Assembly: GCF_018343665.1 (NCBI RefSeq)
Contig: NZ_JAGYPM010000003.1
Location: 711,497-775,496 of the forward strand
Direction: 5' to 3'
Source: Cytobacillus citreus
GTDB lineage: Bacteria > Bacillota > Bacilli > Bacillales > Cytobacillaceae
DNA length: 64,000 nucleotides
Position numbers and translations under genes: made by a program. Below the pieces are notes generated by a model. The model ran no database searches, was not told the origin of the DNA, and saw only the letters and a program-made list of their open reading frames with translations. How positions within the stretch are numbered: position 1 is the first letter of the stretch; each line of letters opens with the position of its first letter. Positions 29,046 to 38,571 of this stretch are shown here, piece by piece.

Positions 29046-29957
29046 ATGGGATTATTAAACAAATGGATGGAAAGTCTAGATTATGAATTTAAAGTTTTAC
29101 AATCATGTACACGCCATCAAAGTCCTTACTCCTCCTGTTCTAGATGTAAGGATGTCTGTTTCGATGAGGCAATTACTTTCATTGATGAAAAACCGTATAT
29201 TGATAATGAAAAATGTACGGAATGTGGATATTGTATAGCCGAGTGCCCTGTTCAAGCAATTGAAGGATTTTTTCCAAAAAGAACGGTTGTTCAAGATCAA
29301 TTAGTTGTGACAGACGAACATCCTCCTGCTTTAAGAGAACTGCTTGGATATAATAAAAAAGGCATTACAGCGATTATTAGTGAACAAGAGAAACTCAATG
29401 AAAATTGGCAATATACGATATCAAAAACAAATGAGATGCTAGAAAAGCTTAACGAAGCTCCCTTCTCTATTTACTTGAAAAAAATAGAACTAAAAGAAGA
29501 GTCCTTAACACGTAGAGAAATATTTTCATTTTGGAAAAATGAAGCTCAATCAACATTGAAGCAAATGACACCTGCTAAATGGCGTTTTAATCATGAAGAG
29601 CTAGATATAGCAAAATTATACCCAAAACATCAATTTAAAGAAGTGGCAGTAAATTTGAGTAAATGCACTCTTTGTAAAGCATGCCAAAAGCTCTGCAAAA
29701 AAAATTGTTTTCAAATAAACGATACTAGTTTTACAATTTCAGCTCAAAAGTGTTCAGGCTGTATGCTTTGCCAAGATATATGTCCTGAAAAAGCTATAAC
29801 GATTCAAGAAAGAATTATGTCTGCAACAGAAGTGGATCATTCTCTTCTTATAAAAACATGCAAGATATGTAATAATAATTATCAATCACTAGTAGATCAA
29901 AGTGAAAAATGTGTTAAGTGTAAAAAGCAGGAAGAATTCACTGCAATTTTATCTTAA
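29046..29957 (+). CDS. Multi-cluster ferredoxin-like protein with C-terminal CxxC pairs
   Basis: 303 residues from ATG 29046 (AAGGAGTGG five bases upstream; a GTG at 29037 overlaps that RBS). Two N-terminal Fe-S motifs (CSRCKDVC, about 31-38, and CTECGYCIAECP), a middle region without cysteines, two further motifs (CTLCKACQKLC and CSGCMLCQDICP), and then a tail with CKIC and CVKC about 16 residues apart, resembling a zinc ribbon or rubredoxin knuckle. No signal or membrane helix. It belongs to the operon, between the membrane anchor and tatA. It may supply electrons to, or help assemble, the molybdoenzyme; no close characterised relative comes to mind. Confidence 0.85.
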   Translation: MGLLNKWMESLDYEFKVLQSCTRHQSPYSSCSRCKDVCFDEAITFIDEKPYIDNEKCTECGYCIAECPVQAIEGFFPKRTVVQDQLVVTDEHPPALRELLGYNKKGITAIISEQEKLNENWQYTISKTNEMLEKLNEAPFSIYLKKIELKEESLTRREIFSFWKNEAQSTLKQMTPAKWRFNHEELDIAKLYPKHQFKEVAVNLSKCTLCKACQKLCKKNCFQINDTSFTISAQKCSGCMLCQDICPEKAITIQERIMSATEVDHSLLIKTCKICNNNYQSLVDQSEKCVKCKKQEEFTAILS

Positions 29958-29976
29958 GAAATAGGATGTGATATTC

Positions 29977-30174
29977 ATGTTTTCAAACATTGGAATACCA
30001 GGTTTAATCATCATACTCGTTCTTGCGCTTATTATTTTTGGTCCGAAAAAGCTTCCTGAAATTGGGCGTGCAATGGGGCAATCATTGAAAGAGTTCAAAA
30101 ACTCTACTAAGGGCATGATGGATGACATTGACGATTCTGAAGGAAAAAAGGAGCTTGAAGAGAAAAAGATTTAA
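29977..30174 (+). CDS. tatA: Sec-independent translocase TatA, operon-dedicated copy
   Basis: 65 residues from ATG 29977 (AGGATGTGA upstream; GTG 29968 is an alternative). One N-terminal transmembrane helix ([16 protein letters not shown]), the [15 protein letters not shown] hinge and an amphipathic helix, then a short acidic/lysine tail. TatA forms the protein-conducting pore with TatC, which is not in this window. Position at the end of an operon with a Tat substrate parallels phoD-tatAdCd in B. subtilis. Confidence 0.94.
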   Translation: MFSNIGIPGLIIILVLALIIFGPKKLPEIGRAMGQSLKEFKNSTKGMMDDIDDSEGKKELEEKKI

Positions 30175-30300
30175 TATATACAGCATTAAATGATACTTTT
30201 TTTTACAAGTGGAAACCTCAGATATAGTAAATGATTCCTGTTTACCGCTAAAACAGGATGGTACTCGAGTCATTCGAGTTGAGGTATTTGAGGTATATAA

Positions 30301-30350
30301 AAAATAAACTGTCTCTCAGTCAAAGATTAACTGAGAGACAGTTTATTTTT
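30301..30350. terminator. Bidirectional terminator, right boundary of the anaerobic island
   Basis: Two perfect 20-base complementary arms (30301-30320 and 30330-30349) around a 9-base loop, with a T-run reading rightward and A/T tracts leftward. It ends both tatA and pheT. Confidence 0.95.
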
Positions 30351-32763
30351 ATCCTCTTAATACCGCTCCTGCTTTTTCCTTTACTGCATGTAAAACTTTA
30401 TCATGAGCTTTCACAACTTCTTCATCCGTTAAAGTTCGTTCTGGATCGAAATATTTAAGAGAGAAGGCGATTGACTTCTTGCCAGCTTCCATACGTTCAC
30501 CTTCGTAGAGATCAAATACATGAACTTCTTTTAACAAAGCTCCACCTGCATCAATAATGATGCTTTCTAACTCCCCTGCTGCTTTATCCTTATCAATAAC
30601 AAGTGCAATGTCACGAGTAATTGAAGGGTAGCGTGGTATAGATTGATAATGAAGTGGTTCAACTTCAGCTTCTAAAATAGCTTTCAATGAAAGTTCAAAC
30701 ACATATGTTTCTTTTAAATCATATTCCTTTTCAACTGTTGGATGTGTTTGACCAACAAAACCTATAGATGAACCTGATAAATAAATTTCAGCTGTTCTTC
30801 CAGGATGCATGCCCTCTTTTCCGGTTTGACGGAATTCAATTGCTTTTTCTAGACCTAACTTAGCAAATAAACCTTCAAGAATTCCTTTAACCACAAAGAA
30901 ATCAACAATTTTCTTCTCCCCTTGCCAAGGTTGGCTTTGCCATAAGCCTGTTAGAGCTCCAGCAAGATGCTCTCGTTCTTCAGGCAAGTTATCTGATCCT
31001 TGTGAAAAGAATACATCCCCAATCTCATAAACAGCGAGACTGTCATTTTGGCGTGCAGCATTGTATTTCAATACATTTAATAGCTGGGGAACAATACTTA
31101 ACCTAAGTGTGCTATGGTCCTCACTCATTGGCATAGCTAAGCGAATTGGTTCACGATTTTCTAATGCAAATTGAGTTGCTTTTAATCCGCTTGTAAGGGA
31201 ATAAGTAATCGCTTGATTTAATCCTGCTCCTTCAAGGAATCTGCGGACAATGCGGCGCTTATTTTGATAAGCAGTCAGATGTCCTGGAGTTGCTGAACCA
31301 ATTGGCAGAGTTGATTTTAAATTATCATAGCCAAAGAGCCTTGCTACTTCTTCTATTAAATCCTCTTCAATTGTAATATCACCACGGCGGGTAGGCACAG
31401 TAACAATAATTGTATTGTTATCAATATTTGTTTCAAATTGAAGGCGTGCAAAAATGTCTTCAACTTCCTTCATTTCTAATTCTAATCCGAGCACACGGTT
31501 AATTTTCTCTAATGTTACAGAGACAACAGCAGGTTCTACTTTAAGCGTATTTGCTTCAACAGAGCCTGCTAATACTTCTCCCTCAGCATATTTTGCTAAA
31601 AGATGTGCAGCCCTTTCAGCCGCTGCTCTTACTCTATTTGGATCTACTCCTTTTTCAAAACGTGCACTTGCTTCGCTGCGAAGATTATGATCTTTAGACG
31701 CTTTTCTAACTGTTGCACCTTTAAAATAAGCTGATTCCAGAAGAACTGTTTTGGTATCAGATTGTACCTCAGAATCCAAACCTCCCATAACACCTGCAAG
31801 TGCAACTGGTTCTTGGCCATTTGTTATGAGAAGATGCTCTGAAGTTAATTCCCTTTTCGCTTCATCTAATGTTTGGATGATTTCTCCATCTTTTGCACGG
31901 CGAACAAGAATTTGCTTTGAACCTAGACGGCCATAGTCAAATGCATGAAGCGGCTGACCGTATTCAAGCAAAATATAGTTCGTAATATCAACCACATTAT
32001 TATGCGGACGGATACCCGATGCCATCAAACGGCCTTGCATCCATAATGGTGATGGCTTAATTTTTACATTTTTAATTATTTTTGCAATGTACAAAGGGCT
32101 ATCTTCTGTTGCTTCTACATCAACACGAATGTAATCAGAAGCGTTTTCATTCGACTTAGCATAATCTGTCTCTGGCAGCTTCACCTCTCTGCCTAAAATC
32201 GCTGCCACTTCATAGGCAACTCCAAGCAGGCTTAAGCAATCAGATCGATTGGGTGTTAAGCCTAGCTCAAGTACTTGGTCATCGCGATGTAAGAGCTCGA
32301 TCGCATCTGTTCCAACTTCAGCATCTTGATGAAAAACATAAATTCCTTCAGAAAATTCCTTTGCAACGAGCTTGCTTTCTATGCCAAGCTCTTGAAGAGA
32401 ACAAATCATTCCATTCGACTCTTCTCCTCGTAGCTTTGCTTTTTTAATTTTGAAATTGCCTGGAAGAACGGCACCTACAGTCGCAACTGCAACCTTTTGA
32501 TCTTTATCGACATTTGAAGCACCGCAAATGATTTGTACCGGTTCTCCTTCACCGATATCTACTAAACATTTATTTAATTTATCTGCATTCGGGTGCTGCT
32601 CTCTTTCCAGAACATGACCGACAACTACACCGCGAATTCCTTCATTCAGCACTTCTACGCCTTCAACTTCAATCCCGCTCTTCGTAATTTTTTCTGCAAG
32701 CTCAGCAGGGGTAATGCCTGATAAATCTACATAATCCTGCAGCCATTTATATGATACAAACAT
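30349..32763 (-). CDS. pheT: Phenylalanyl-tRNA synthetase beta subunit
   Basis: 804 residues, same as B. subtilis. Large subunit of the alpha2-beta2 synthetase: N-terminal tRNA-binding OB fold ([21 protein letters not shown]), B3/B4 editing domain, DNA-binding-like B5, catalytic-like core and C-terminal anticodon-binding domain ([17 protein letters not shown]). ATG behind AAGGAGG. Separated from pheS by 152 bases carrying a modular repeat. Confidence 0.97.
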   Translation of the reverse strand: MFVSYKWLQDYVDLSGITPAELAEKITKSGIEVEGVEVLNEGIRGVVVGHVLEREQHPNADKLNKCLVDIGEGEPVQIICGASNVDKDQKVAVATVGAVLPGNFKIKKAKLRGEESNGMICSLQELGIESKLVAKEFSEGIYVFHQDAEVGTDAIELLHRDDQVLELGLTPNRSDCLSLLGVAYEVAAILGREVKLPETDYAKSNENASDYIRVDVEATEDSPLYIAKIIKNVKIKPSPLWMQGRLMASGIRPHNNVVDITNYILLEYGQPLHAFDYGRLGSKQILVRRAKDGEIIQTLDEAKRELTSEHLLITNGQEPVALAGVMGGLDSEVQSDTKTVLLESAYFKGATVRKASKDHNLRSEASARFEKGVDPNRVRAAAERAAHLLAKYAEGEVLAGSVEANTLKVEPAVVSVTLEKINRVLGLELEMKEVEDIFARLQFETNIDNNTIIVTVPTRRGDITIEEDLIEEVARLFGYDNLKSTLPIGSATPGHLTAYQNKRRIVRRFLEGAGLNQAITYSLTSGLKATQFALENREPIRLAMPMSEDHSTLRLSIVPQLLNVLKYNAARQNDSLAVYEIGDVFFSQGSDNLPEEREHLAGALTGLWQSQPWQGEKKIVDFFVVKGILEGLFAKLGLEKAIEFRQTGKEGMHPGRTAEIYLSGSSIGFVGQTHPTVEKEYDLKETYVFELSLKAILEAEVEPLHYQSIPRYPSITRDIALVIDKDKAAGELESIIIDAGGALLKEVHVFDLYEGERMEAGKKSIAFSLKYFDPERTLTDEEVVKAHDKVLHAVKEKAGAVLRG

Positions 32764-32780
32764 GTAAAGTCCTCCTTATT

Positions 32781-32900
32781 GTCTAGCTTCGGCTCCTAAC
32801 ACCTCGAGGTCATAAGTCATTCTGCCAGGAAGGTTAAAGTGCAACCTTCCCGGCAGCTTGCCTTATGCTTGTCGGGGTTGGACAGTCGCCTCCGCTTTTC
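32781..32900 (-). repeat. Modular hairpin-rich intergenic repeat, copy 2 (inside pheST)
   Basis: Inverted relative to copy 1. Edge GTCTAGCTTCGGCTCCTA, then ACCTCGAGGTCATAAG, a stem GGAAGGTT-AAAGTGC-AACCTTCC, CTTATGCTTGTCGGGG and the far edge GTCGCCTCCGCTTTTC. Lies between two genes of one essential operon, so it is transcribed. Confidence 0.8.
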
Positions 32901-32915
32901 TTTTTGTCTAGCTTC

Positions 32916-33953
32916 TTATTCTTGAATGGAAAATTGTTTTAAGAAACGCATATCATTTGTATAGAAATGACGGATATCATCAATGCCATATTTCAGCATC
33001 GCAATCCGTTCAACTCCCATTCCGAAAGCGAAGCCTGTATATTTCTTAGAGTCAAAGCCTGACATCTCTAATACATTAGGATGAACCATTCCTGCTCCTA
33101 GAATCTCGATCCAGCCTGTTTTTTTACAAATATTGCAGCCTTTGCCGCTACATTTAAAGCAGGAAACATCAACCTCTACAGAAGGCTCCGTAAAGGGGAA
33201 AAAGCTTGGGCGCAAACGGATTTCACGATCTTCGCCAAATAATTTCTTTGCAAACACTTCTAATGTCCCTTTAAGATCACTCATACGAATGTTTTCATCT
33301 ACTACAAGTCCTTCAATTTGCATAAACTGATGGGAATGGGTTGCATCATCATTATCACGACGGAATACTTTTCCTGGACAAATAATTTTTACTGGTCCTT
33401 TTCCTTTATGCTTTTCCATAGTTCTCGCTTGTACAGGAGAAGTTTGGGTACGAAGAAGAATTTCGTCAGTAATATAGAATGAATCCTGCATATCACGAGC
33501 AGGGTGATCCTTCGGTAAATTTAATGCTTCAAAGTTGTAATAGTCCTTTTCTACTTCCGGACCTTCAGCAACTGTATAGCCCATACCAATGAATAGATCT
33601 TCAATTTCCTCGACGATACGTGTTAGCGGGTGAAGATTTCCTGTTTTGACTGGACGCCCTGGTAATGTAATATCGATTTTCTCAAGCGCGAGTTTTTCTT
33701 GAACAGCGGCTTCTTCTAAGTGTTTTTGTTTCTCTTCAATTCCTGCCGCAATTGCATCCCTTACTTCATTCGCAAGTGCTCCCATTTTCGGGCGATCTTC
33801 AGCCGATAATTTTCCCATCCCTTTTAAAACTTCTGTAATCGGGCCTTTTTTCCCTAAGTACGATACACGGATGTCGTTCAATTCTTTTAAATCAGATGCT
33901 TGGCTGATTTTTTCCAACGCTTCAGTTTGCAATTCTTTTAAACGCTCTTGCAT
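32916..33953 (-). CDS. pheS: Phenylalanyl-tRNA synthetase alpha subunit
   Basis: 345 residues. N-terminal coiled coil (1-85) that binds tRNA, then class II catalytic core: motif 2 [20 protein letters not shown], the Zn-like [17 protein letters not shown] insertion seen in bacterial PheS, and motif 3 [20 protein letters not shown] behind AAAGGAGG. Controlled by the T-box upstream. Confidence 0.97.
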   Translation of the reverse strand: MQERLKELQTEALEKISQASDLKELNDIRVSYLGKKGPITEVLKGMGKLSAEDRPKMGALANEVRDAIAAGIEEKQKHLEEAAVQEKLALEKIDITLPGRPVKTGNLHPLTRIVEEIEDLFIGMGYTVAEGPEVEKDYYNFEALNLPKDHPARDMQDSFYITDEILLRTQTSPVQARTMEKHKGKGPVKIICPGKVFRRDNDDATHSHQFMQIEGLVVDENIRMSDLKGTLEVFAKKLFGEDREIRLRPSFFPFTEPSVEVDVSCFKCSGKGCNICKKTGWIEILGAGMVHPNVLEMSGFDSKKYTGFAFGMGVERIAMLKYGIDDIRHFYTNDMRFLKQFSIQE

Positions 33954-33989
33954 CTTAAAATCCTCCTTTAATTCCTGTTTTTTTGCAAA

Positions 33990-34265
33990 ATAAAAAACCT
34001 AATCCCTATAAAGGGACGAGGTTTTGGATTCGCGGTACCACCCTTTTTAACACAAAAAGCATATATAGGCAGCTTTATGTATTCGCTTCATTAAGATAAC
34101 GGCTTAATCCGGTACATCTTTACATTGATAAGCCTAGATAATATCTAACTAAAATAAGCAAATCAATGGTCCCGACGTCAACTCTGGAGGTGAATGTTCA
34201 TTTGCAATCACTTGACAATGCTCTCAGTCTAAGGCATTCTCTCCCTGAAAAGTTCCATGCAAGCT
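33990..34265 (-). promoter_or_regulatory. T-box leader of pheST
   Basis: The minus strand contains the T-box AGGGTGGTACCGCG (34031-34044), followed by an attenuator hairpin CCTCGTCCCTTTATAGGGATTAGG (split by its loop) with a T6 run at 33990-34022. Upstream the leader shows the AGTTGACGTCGGGACC and TCACCTCCAGAG segments of the specifier stem region, with TTC available as a Phe specifier codon. The specifier assignment is inference. Confidence 0.9.
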
Positions 34266-34365
34266 ACTTTTCTCCGTCATTGTTTTATAACATATAATTT
34301 TGCTGTTTATTATAGTATATTCTGCACATTGTTTCAAACGGTTTTACAAAAATTATCGCCCAATT

Positions 34366-35118
34366 TTACTTTCTTAAGAAATAAAGTAAAATTCCAGTCG
34401 CAATCGCGACATTCAATGATTCGCTTTTCCCGTAAATGGGAATGTACAGATTTTCTGTTGTTTCCGCTAATACAGACTTCCTTACACCGCTACCTTCATT
34501 GCCAACAATTAAAGCAAATTTTTCTGAACTTTGTATCTCCGTATATACTTTTGCATTTTCTAAAGCTGTGCCATACACAGGGATATTCATTTCTTTAAAC
34601 CTTTGAATCCATTCTGCCAATTCCCCTCTAATAATTGGAAGGTGAAAATGACTGCCTTGAGCAGAACGGAGCACCTTTGGATTGAAAATATCAACGCTTC
34701 CTTCCCCGACTATGACTGCATCAACTCCAGCAGCCTCAGCAGTTCGAATCATTGTACCTAAGTTGCCAGGGTCCTGAACTGCATCAATCAGCAAGAAACG
34801 ATGTCCTTCTACATTAGCAGCATCAAATGTCTGCTGGCGGCATACACCAATAACCCCTTGTGGCGCTTCTGTATCCGATAAGCTTTGAATAATTTCGTTC
34901 GTTACCATTGTAACAGGTATATCCCCATAATCCCAAGAAGGGGGAAGGCCAGTATTTTCTCCAACAATGATTTCTTTCATTTGCTCACTTGATAATGCTT
35001 CTTCGACAAGATGAAAGCCTTCAACTAAATATGTACCTGTTTTGTCACGTTCCTTTTTTGTTACAAGTTTCCTCCATTGCTTCACTTGTGGGTTACTTGC
35101 AGAGTGAATATATCTCAC
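34366..35118 (-). CDS. ysgA: TrmH-family (SPOUT) RNA methyltransferase, 23S rRNA type
   Basis: 250 residues from GTG 35116-35118 (AAGGAGTGA upstream); the in-frame extension to 35157 has no RBS. N-terminal substrate-binding domain begins RYIHSASNPQVKQWRKL; SPOUT knot motifs DAVQDPGNLGTMIRTAEAAG, ALIVGNEGSGV and ESLNVAIATGILLYF. Probable 2'-O-methyltransferase acting on rRNA or tRNA. Neighbour of pheS and sspI as in B. subtilis ysgA. Confidence 0.9.
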   Translation of the reverse strand: MRYIHSASNPQVKQWRKLVTKKERDKTGTYLVEGFHLVEEALSSEQMKEIIVGENTGLPPSWDYGDIPVTMVTNEIIQSLSDTEAPQGVIGVCRQQTFDAANVEGHRFLLIDAVQDPGNLGTMIRTAEAAGVDAVIVGEGSVDIFNPKVLRSAQGSHFHLPIIRGELAEWIQRFKEMNIPVYGTALENAKVYTEIQSSEKFALIVGNEGSGVRKSVLAETTENLYIPIYGKSESLNVAIATGILLYFLRK

Positions 35119-35320
35119 ACTCTCACTCCTTCTATTTTTAATAAAATGTAAATGCAAATTTTATGGTAGAGAATTGTCTGCACGCTGGACCCTGCCCCAC
35201 GACTGACAAAGCCCTTCAGCTTTTATATCAATTTTCTTATTATAGCCCATTTCAAATACATAATAAATCCAAAAATAGAAATCATAATAACGAATTGAAA
35301 CATTTTAAGGAGGGCAAGAA

Positions 35321-35527
35321 ATGAACTTAAACTTACGAAATGCAATTATACACAATGTTTCCGGCAATTCAATGGATGAACTGAAGGATACAATTGTTGA
35401 TGCTATTCAAAACGGGGAAGAAAAAATGCTGCCTGGTTTAGGGGTACTGTTTGAAGTAATCTGGAAAAACTCCTCTGAACAGGATCAGCAGGAAATGCTG
35501 CAAACGTTGGAGAGCGGATTGAAATAG
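35321..35527 (+). CDS. sspI: Small acid-soluble spore protein SspI
   Basis: 68 residues closely matching B. subtilis Ssp[17 protein letters not shown] and [18 protein letters not shown]. Made in the forespore, a minor spore-core protein that affects outgrowth. RBS AAGGAGGG seven bases before ATG. Marks the organism as an endospore former. Confidence 0.95.
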   Translation: MNLNLRNAIIHNVSGNSMDELKDTIVDAIQNGEEKMLPGLGVLFEVIWKNSSEQDQQEMLQTLESGLK

Positions 35528-35615
35528 TGAACGGCTTCTAAACACTTTTTTAGAAAAGGCACATCGAAACTTCACAGCTATTTAATTCGTTAATAAACTT
35601 AAACATACTCATTAA

Positions 35616-35660
35616 AGAAAAAATACCGCTTGTTATTCATAAACAAGCGGTATTTTTAAT
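35616..35660. terminator. Bidirectional terminator between sspI and the M42 peptidase
   Basis: AAAAATACCGCTTGTT / AACAAGCGGTATTTTT perfect arms, loop ATTCATA. Confidence 0.92.
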
Positions 35661-35729
35661 TTAGTTTTCACATTTACAGGGGCATAATTTATATTAAAAT
35701 TCAAAAATGATCTTTCTTAAATAATATGA

Positions 35730-36815
35730 TCAATGAAACGTAAGCTTATCAACTGTTTCTCTATCCAATCGCTTGATAACTTCCGCAATAAGCTTTACTG
35801 CATTCTCATAGTCATCTCGATGAAGCATTGCAGCATGAGAATGAATATAACGAGTTGCGATTGTAATAGAAAGCGCAGGTACACCGTTATGTGTTATATG
35901 AATCGCACCTGAATCTGTACCTCCGCCAGGAACTGCATCAAATTGATATGGAATATTTAATTCATCTGCTGTATCTGTTACAAAGTCACGCAACCCTTTA
36001 TGAGAAACCATTGATGCATCATAGAGAATAATTTGTGGACCTTTTCCCATTTTACTTAGTGCTTCTTTTTCCGTAACTCCTGGTGTATCTCCAGCAATTC
36101 CTACATCAACACCAAAAGCAATATCTGGCTCTATTTTTTGAGCAGATGTACGAGCACCACGCAGTCCGACTTCCTCTTGCACTGTTCCAACTCCATAAAC
36201 AACATTCGGATGGTCAGTGTCTTTTAAAGTCTTTAATACATCAATTGCGATTGCACAGCCTATACGGTTATCCCATGCTTTCGCAAGCAGCATCTTTTCA
36301 TTATTCATCACTGTAAATTCGAAGTATGGAACAACCATATCACCAGGTTTTACTCCCCAGCCCTGTGCTTCTTCACGGCTAGAAGCACCGATATCAATGA
36401 ACATTTCCTTAATTTCAACAGGCTTTTTACGCGCTTCTGGTGAAAGAATATGAGGAGGCTTTGATCCAATAACTCCTGTGACATCCCCTTTACTTGTCAC
36501 AATCGTTACACGTTGGGCAAGCATTACTTGAGACCACCAGCCACCAACCGTTTGAAAACGAAGAAAACCTTTTTCATCAATATTTGTAACCATGAAGCCA
36601 ACTTCGTCTAAGTGACCAGCAACCATAATTTTCGGGCCGCCTTCTTTCCCAACCTTTTTCGCAATTAAACTGCCAAGACCATCTGTTGTCACTTCATCAG
36701 CATATTCACTTATGTATTTTTTCATCACTTCACGCGGTTCACGCTCATTGCCAGGAATCCCTTTTGCATCTGTTAATTCCTTAAGCATTGTTAATGTTGC
36801 ATCTAGTTTTGTCAT
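35730..36815 (-). CDS. ysdC: M42 family metallo-aminopeptidase
   Basis: 361 residues. Cytoplasmic di-zinc peptidase of the glutamyl-aminopeptidase/PepA type. Metal and catalytic motifs: [50 protein letters not shown] and [13 protein letters not shown]. Probably clips small peptides, though some relatives act as glucanases. Same position as B. subtilis ysdC. Confidence 0.92.
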   Translation of the reverse strand: MTKLDATLTMLKELTDAKGIPGNEREPREVMKKYISEYADEVTTDGLGSLIAKKVGKEGGPKIMVAGHLDEVGFMVTNIDEKGFLRFQTVGGWWSQVMLAQRVTIVTSKGDVTGVIGSKPPHILSPEARKKPVEIKEMFIDIGASSREEAQGWGVKPGDMVVPYFEFTVMNNEKMLLAKAWDNRIGCAIAIDVLKTLKDTDHPNVVYGVGTVQEEVGLRGARTSAQKIEPDIAFGVDVGIAGDTPGVTEKEALSKMGKGPQIILYDASMVSHKGLRDFVTDTADELNIPYQFDAVPGGGTDSGAIHITHNGVPALSITIATRYIHSHAAMLHRDDYENAVKLIAEVIKRLDRETVDKLTFH

Positions 36816-36969
36816 TATTTCGACTCCCTTAATATATATTCAAATTTATTATACAAAAGACAATCATGAATATAAAGAATTATTAGAAAAACTTAACTTT
36901 TCATATGTTTATACATAAGTAATAAACTTAAAATTTCCTATTAATTCAAAGGCAATGTTAAACTTCTCT

Positions 36970-37158
36970 GTTGATTTCCGCTGCAGGCACTAAAGCGTAG
37001 CGGGCGGTCCGGAAGCCTTCTCGTCGCTATCGCTCCTGTGGGGTCTCCCTTTGACTCGCTTCTCCCGCAGGACGTTGAATAATCCTCCCCGAATAAACAT
37101 CGCACGAAGGAAATGCGAATGCATTTTCGAGGATCTCGCGCCTGCAGTGTGAATCAAC
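36970..37158. repeat. MITE-like 189-bp repeat element with imperfect terminal inverted repeats
   Basis: GC-rich island in AT-rich flanks, occupying most of the 36816-37267 gap. Termini GTTGATTTCCGCTGCAGG and (complemented) GTTGATTCACACTGCAGG match at 14 of 18 positions. Interior has GCGGGCGGTCCGGAAGCC and GGGGTCTCCCTTTGAC, a text I recognise as a dispersed repeat common in Bacillus-group genomes. No coding capacity beyond a spurious frame and no clear target duplication. Confidence 0.65.
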
Positions 37159-37267
37159 AACAAAATAGTATTATCAACACTGAGCTTTAACACAGCCAAT
37201 CAAAAAGAATTTCAAGTTGAAAAGTGCTTTTTTATTTTGTACTTATTAAAGTGTATTTATTAGCTAA

Positions 37268-37537
37268 TTAAAACCGACTTCCTTCTAAAAGATAAATACT
37301 TTTCACAAACTCAGTAAATTTCTTAACATTATTTGAAATACTATCATCACTTTTTCTGCTGCAAAGAAATACAGGCCGGCTTATTTCAACTCCTTTTACC
37401 TTAACTCTGCCCACTTCCCTACGTTTTACATATTCTTCAACCCCTAATGAAGGAGCAAGCATTGCTCCATATCCAGCCATAACGGAACGCAGCGATTCAT
37501 TCAAACCATGAAATTGTAATCCGATATTTGGAATACT
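37268..37537 (-). pseudogene. C-terminal remnant of a LysR-family regulator
   Basis: About 89 codons that read SIPNIGLQFHGLNESLRS, VMAGYGAMLAPSLGVEEYV, then VKGVEISRPVFLC, the end of a LysR effector-binding domain. A TAA at 37538-37540 sits directly upstream in frame and there is no DNA-binding domain, start codon or RBS. The missing 200 N-terminal residues would lie where the divergent TauE remnant now begins. Confidence 0.75.
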
Positions 37538-37550
37538 TTATTATATAAAA

Positions 37551-37799
37551 AACCACCACACTTATATAAAAGCTGTTCAATTGACAAGAGTTTTAATTTT
37601 TGGAAGTTGTACTGGAGGTTTTATCGTCTATTACCAAACAGGCTTTATACAATGGCCTTATTCCATGGCTTTCGGCTCTATTATTGGTTCTCAAATTGGT
37701 CTATTTATTTTGCCAAAAGTTTCTATGAAAATAGCAAAAACCTTATTAATTACAATTCTTTGTTTATTAATGGGGCAGATGATTCTAAAAATAATTTAA
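37551..37799 (+). pseudogene. C-terminal remnant of a TauE/SafE family permease
   Basis: In-frame text from about 37551, including KAVQLTRVLIFGSCTGGF, MAFGSIIGSQIGLFILPK and the last helix LLITILCLLMGQMILK, matches the final three helices of TauE/SafE sulfite/organosulfonate exporters. No RBS before the TTG at 37581 and the preceding five helices are absent. Divergent to the LysR remnant. Confidence 0.65.
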
Positions 37800-37812
37800 T
37801 GGCCAATACAAA

Positions 37813-37838
37813 CTACCACAGCAAAAAAACTGTGGTAG
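37813..37838. terminator. Hairpin between TauE remnant and dUTPase
   Basis: Perfect CTACCACAG / CTGTGGTAG arms, 8-base A-rich loop. T-runs on both sides are weak, so termination is only probable. Confidence 0.5.
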
Positions 37839-37919
37839 AGAATAATTTTATAGAGAAGCGATTATACTTCTTTTTCAATAAAAGCCTGAAGGAAGTTCAA
37901 TCTATCTTAAAGTACAGCT

Positions 37920-38411
37920 TCAATATCCTTGCTTCTGCCTCTCATAATTAACCTCATTTTTATCAATATATGCCTTTTCCATTGCTTCTGCATTAATTCC
38001 TAGCAGCTCACCCAAATGAATATATGCCTGAAAAAGTTTTTTATAATCTTCCAATGATTTGCTATGTTTGAATTTACTAATAAGATCATATACAAATAAA
38101 AACTGATCATTTAAGCTACTTTTTCCTGCTACTTCACCTTTAAAATCATCCTCTTGGTCAAAGCCGCACTCTAGCCCAAGGGAAAGAATAAAATGAATAC
38201 CATCAACAAATTCTTCTAATATTATTTCCTGTGGAGATGAAGACTTTAAGCTCCAAAATTTAAAACACCTTGTTTCATTCGCCAATTCCCCTAATTCTAC
38301 TAATAAAGCAAGCACTTTTCGTTCAAATAGATCTTCATTATGTAATTGATGCTTCGTTTCTATATGCTCGTCTAAGCCTTTTTGCATAGCCAATAATTTT
38401 TGATAATTCAT
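37920..38411 (-). CDS. Dimeric (all-alpha) dUTPase
   Basis: 163 residues of the MazG-like dimeric dUTPase family. Hydrolyses dUTP to dUMP and pyrophosphate. Magnesium-binding acids in LLVELGELANETRCFKFW and LEEFVDGIHFILSLGLE are in place. ATG preceded by a weak RBS (GGATGG). Not at this position in B. subtilis; related genes are common in Bacillus phages and chromosomes, so local gain is possible. Confidence 0.88.
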   Translation of the reverse strand: MNYQKLLAMQKGLDEHIETKHQLHNEDLFERKVLALLVELGELANETRCFKFWSLKSSSPQEIILEEFVDGIHFILSLGLECGFDQEDDFKGEVAGKSSLNDQFLFVYDLISKFKHSKSLEDYKKLFQAYIHLGELLGINAEAMEKAYIDKNEVNYERQKQGY

Positions 38412-38514
38412 AAGAACACCATCCTAATTGTTATTAACTTTACACCACTTTAGTCCAGTAATTAACTTAAACTTTTCTACTAGCCACAAAAATTATATCA
38501 AAAAGAAAAAAAGT

Positions 38515-38540
38515 TGAAACTTTTTGTTGAGTTATTCGTA
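38515..38540 (+). promoter_or_regulatory. Sigma-W promoter of ysdB
   Basis: TGAAAC (38515-38520), exactly 16 bases, CGTA (38537-38540): a perfect match to the ECF sigma-W consensus. ysdB is a sigma-W regulon gene in B. subtilis, which supports the call. Confidence 0.88.
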
Positions 38541-38571
38541 ATGAATAGAAAATACTTTGGAGGGTCTTGTT

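Noticed and set aside
30209-30307. 32-codon GTG frame after tatA (METSDIVNDSC ... VFEVYKK).
   Set aside because: No ribosome binding site, start codon buried in a T-run, and the end overlaps the terminator arm. Kept out of the gene list.
18763-30350. Phage- or integrase-borne island.
   Set aside because: No integrase, transposase, tRNA target or flanking direct repeat seen; base composition resembles the surroundings.
36990-37199. 69-codon minus frame.
   Set aside because: Falls inside the MITE-like element.
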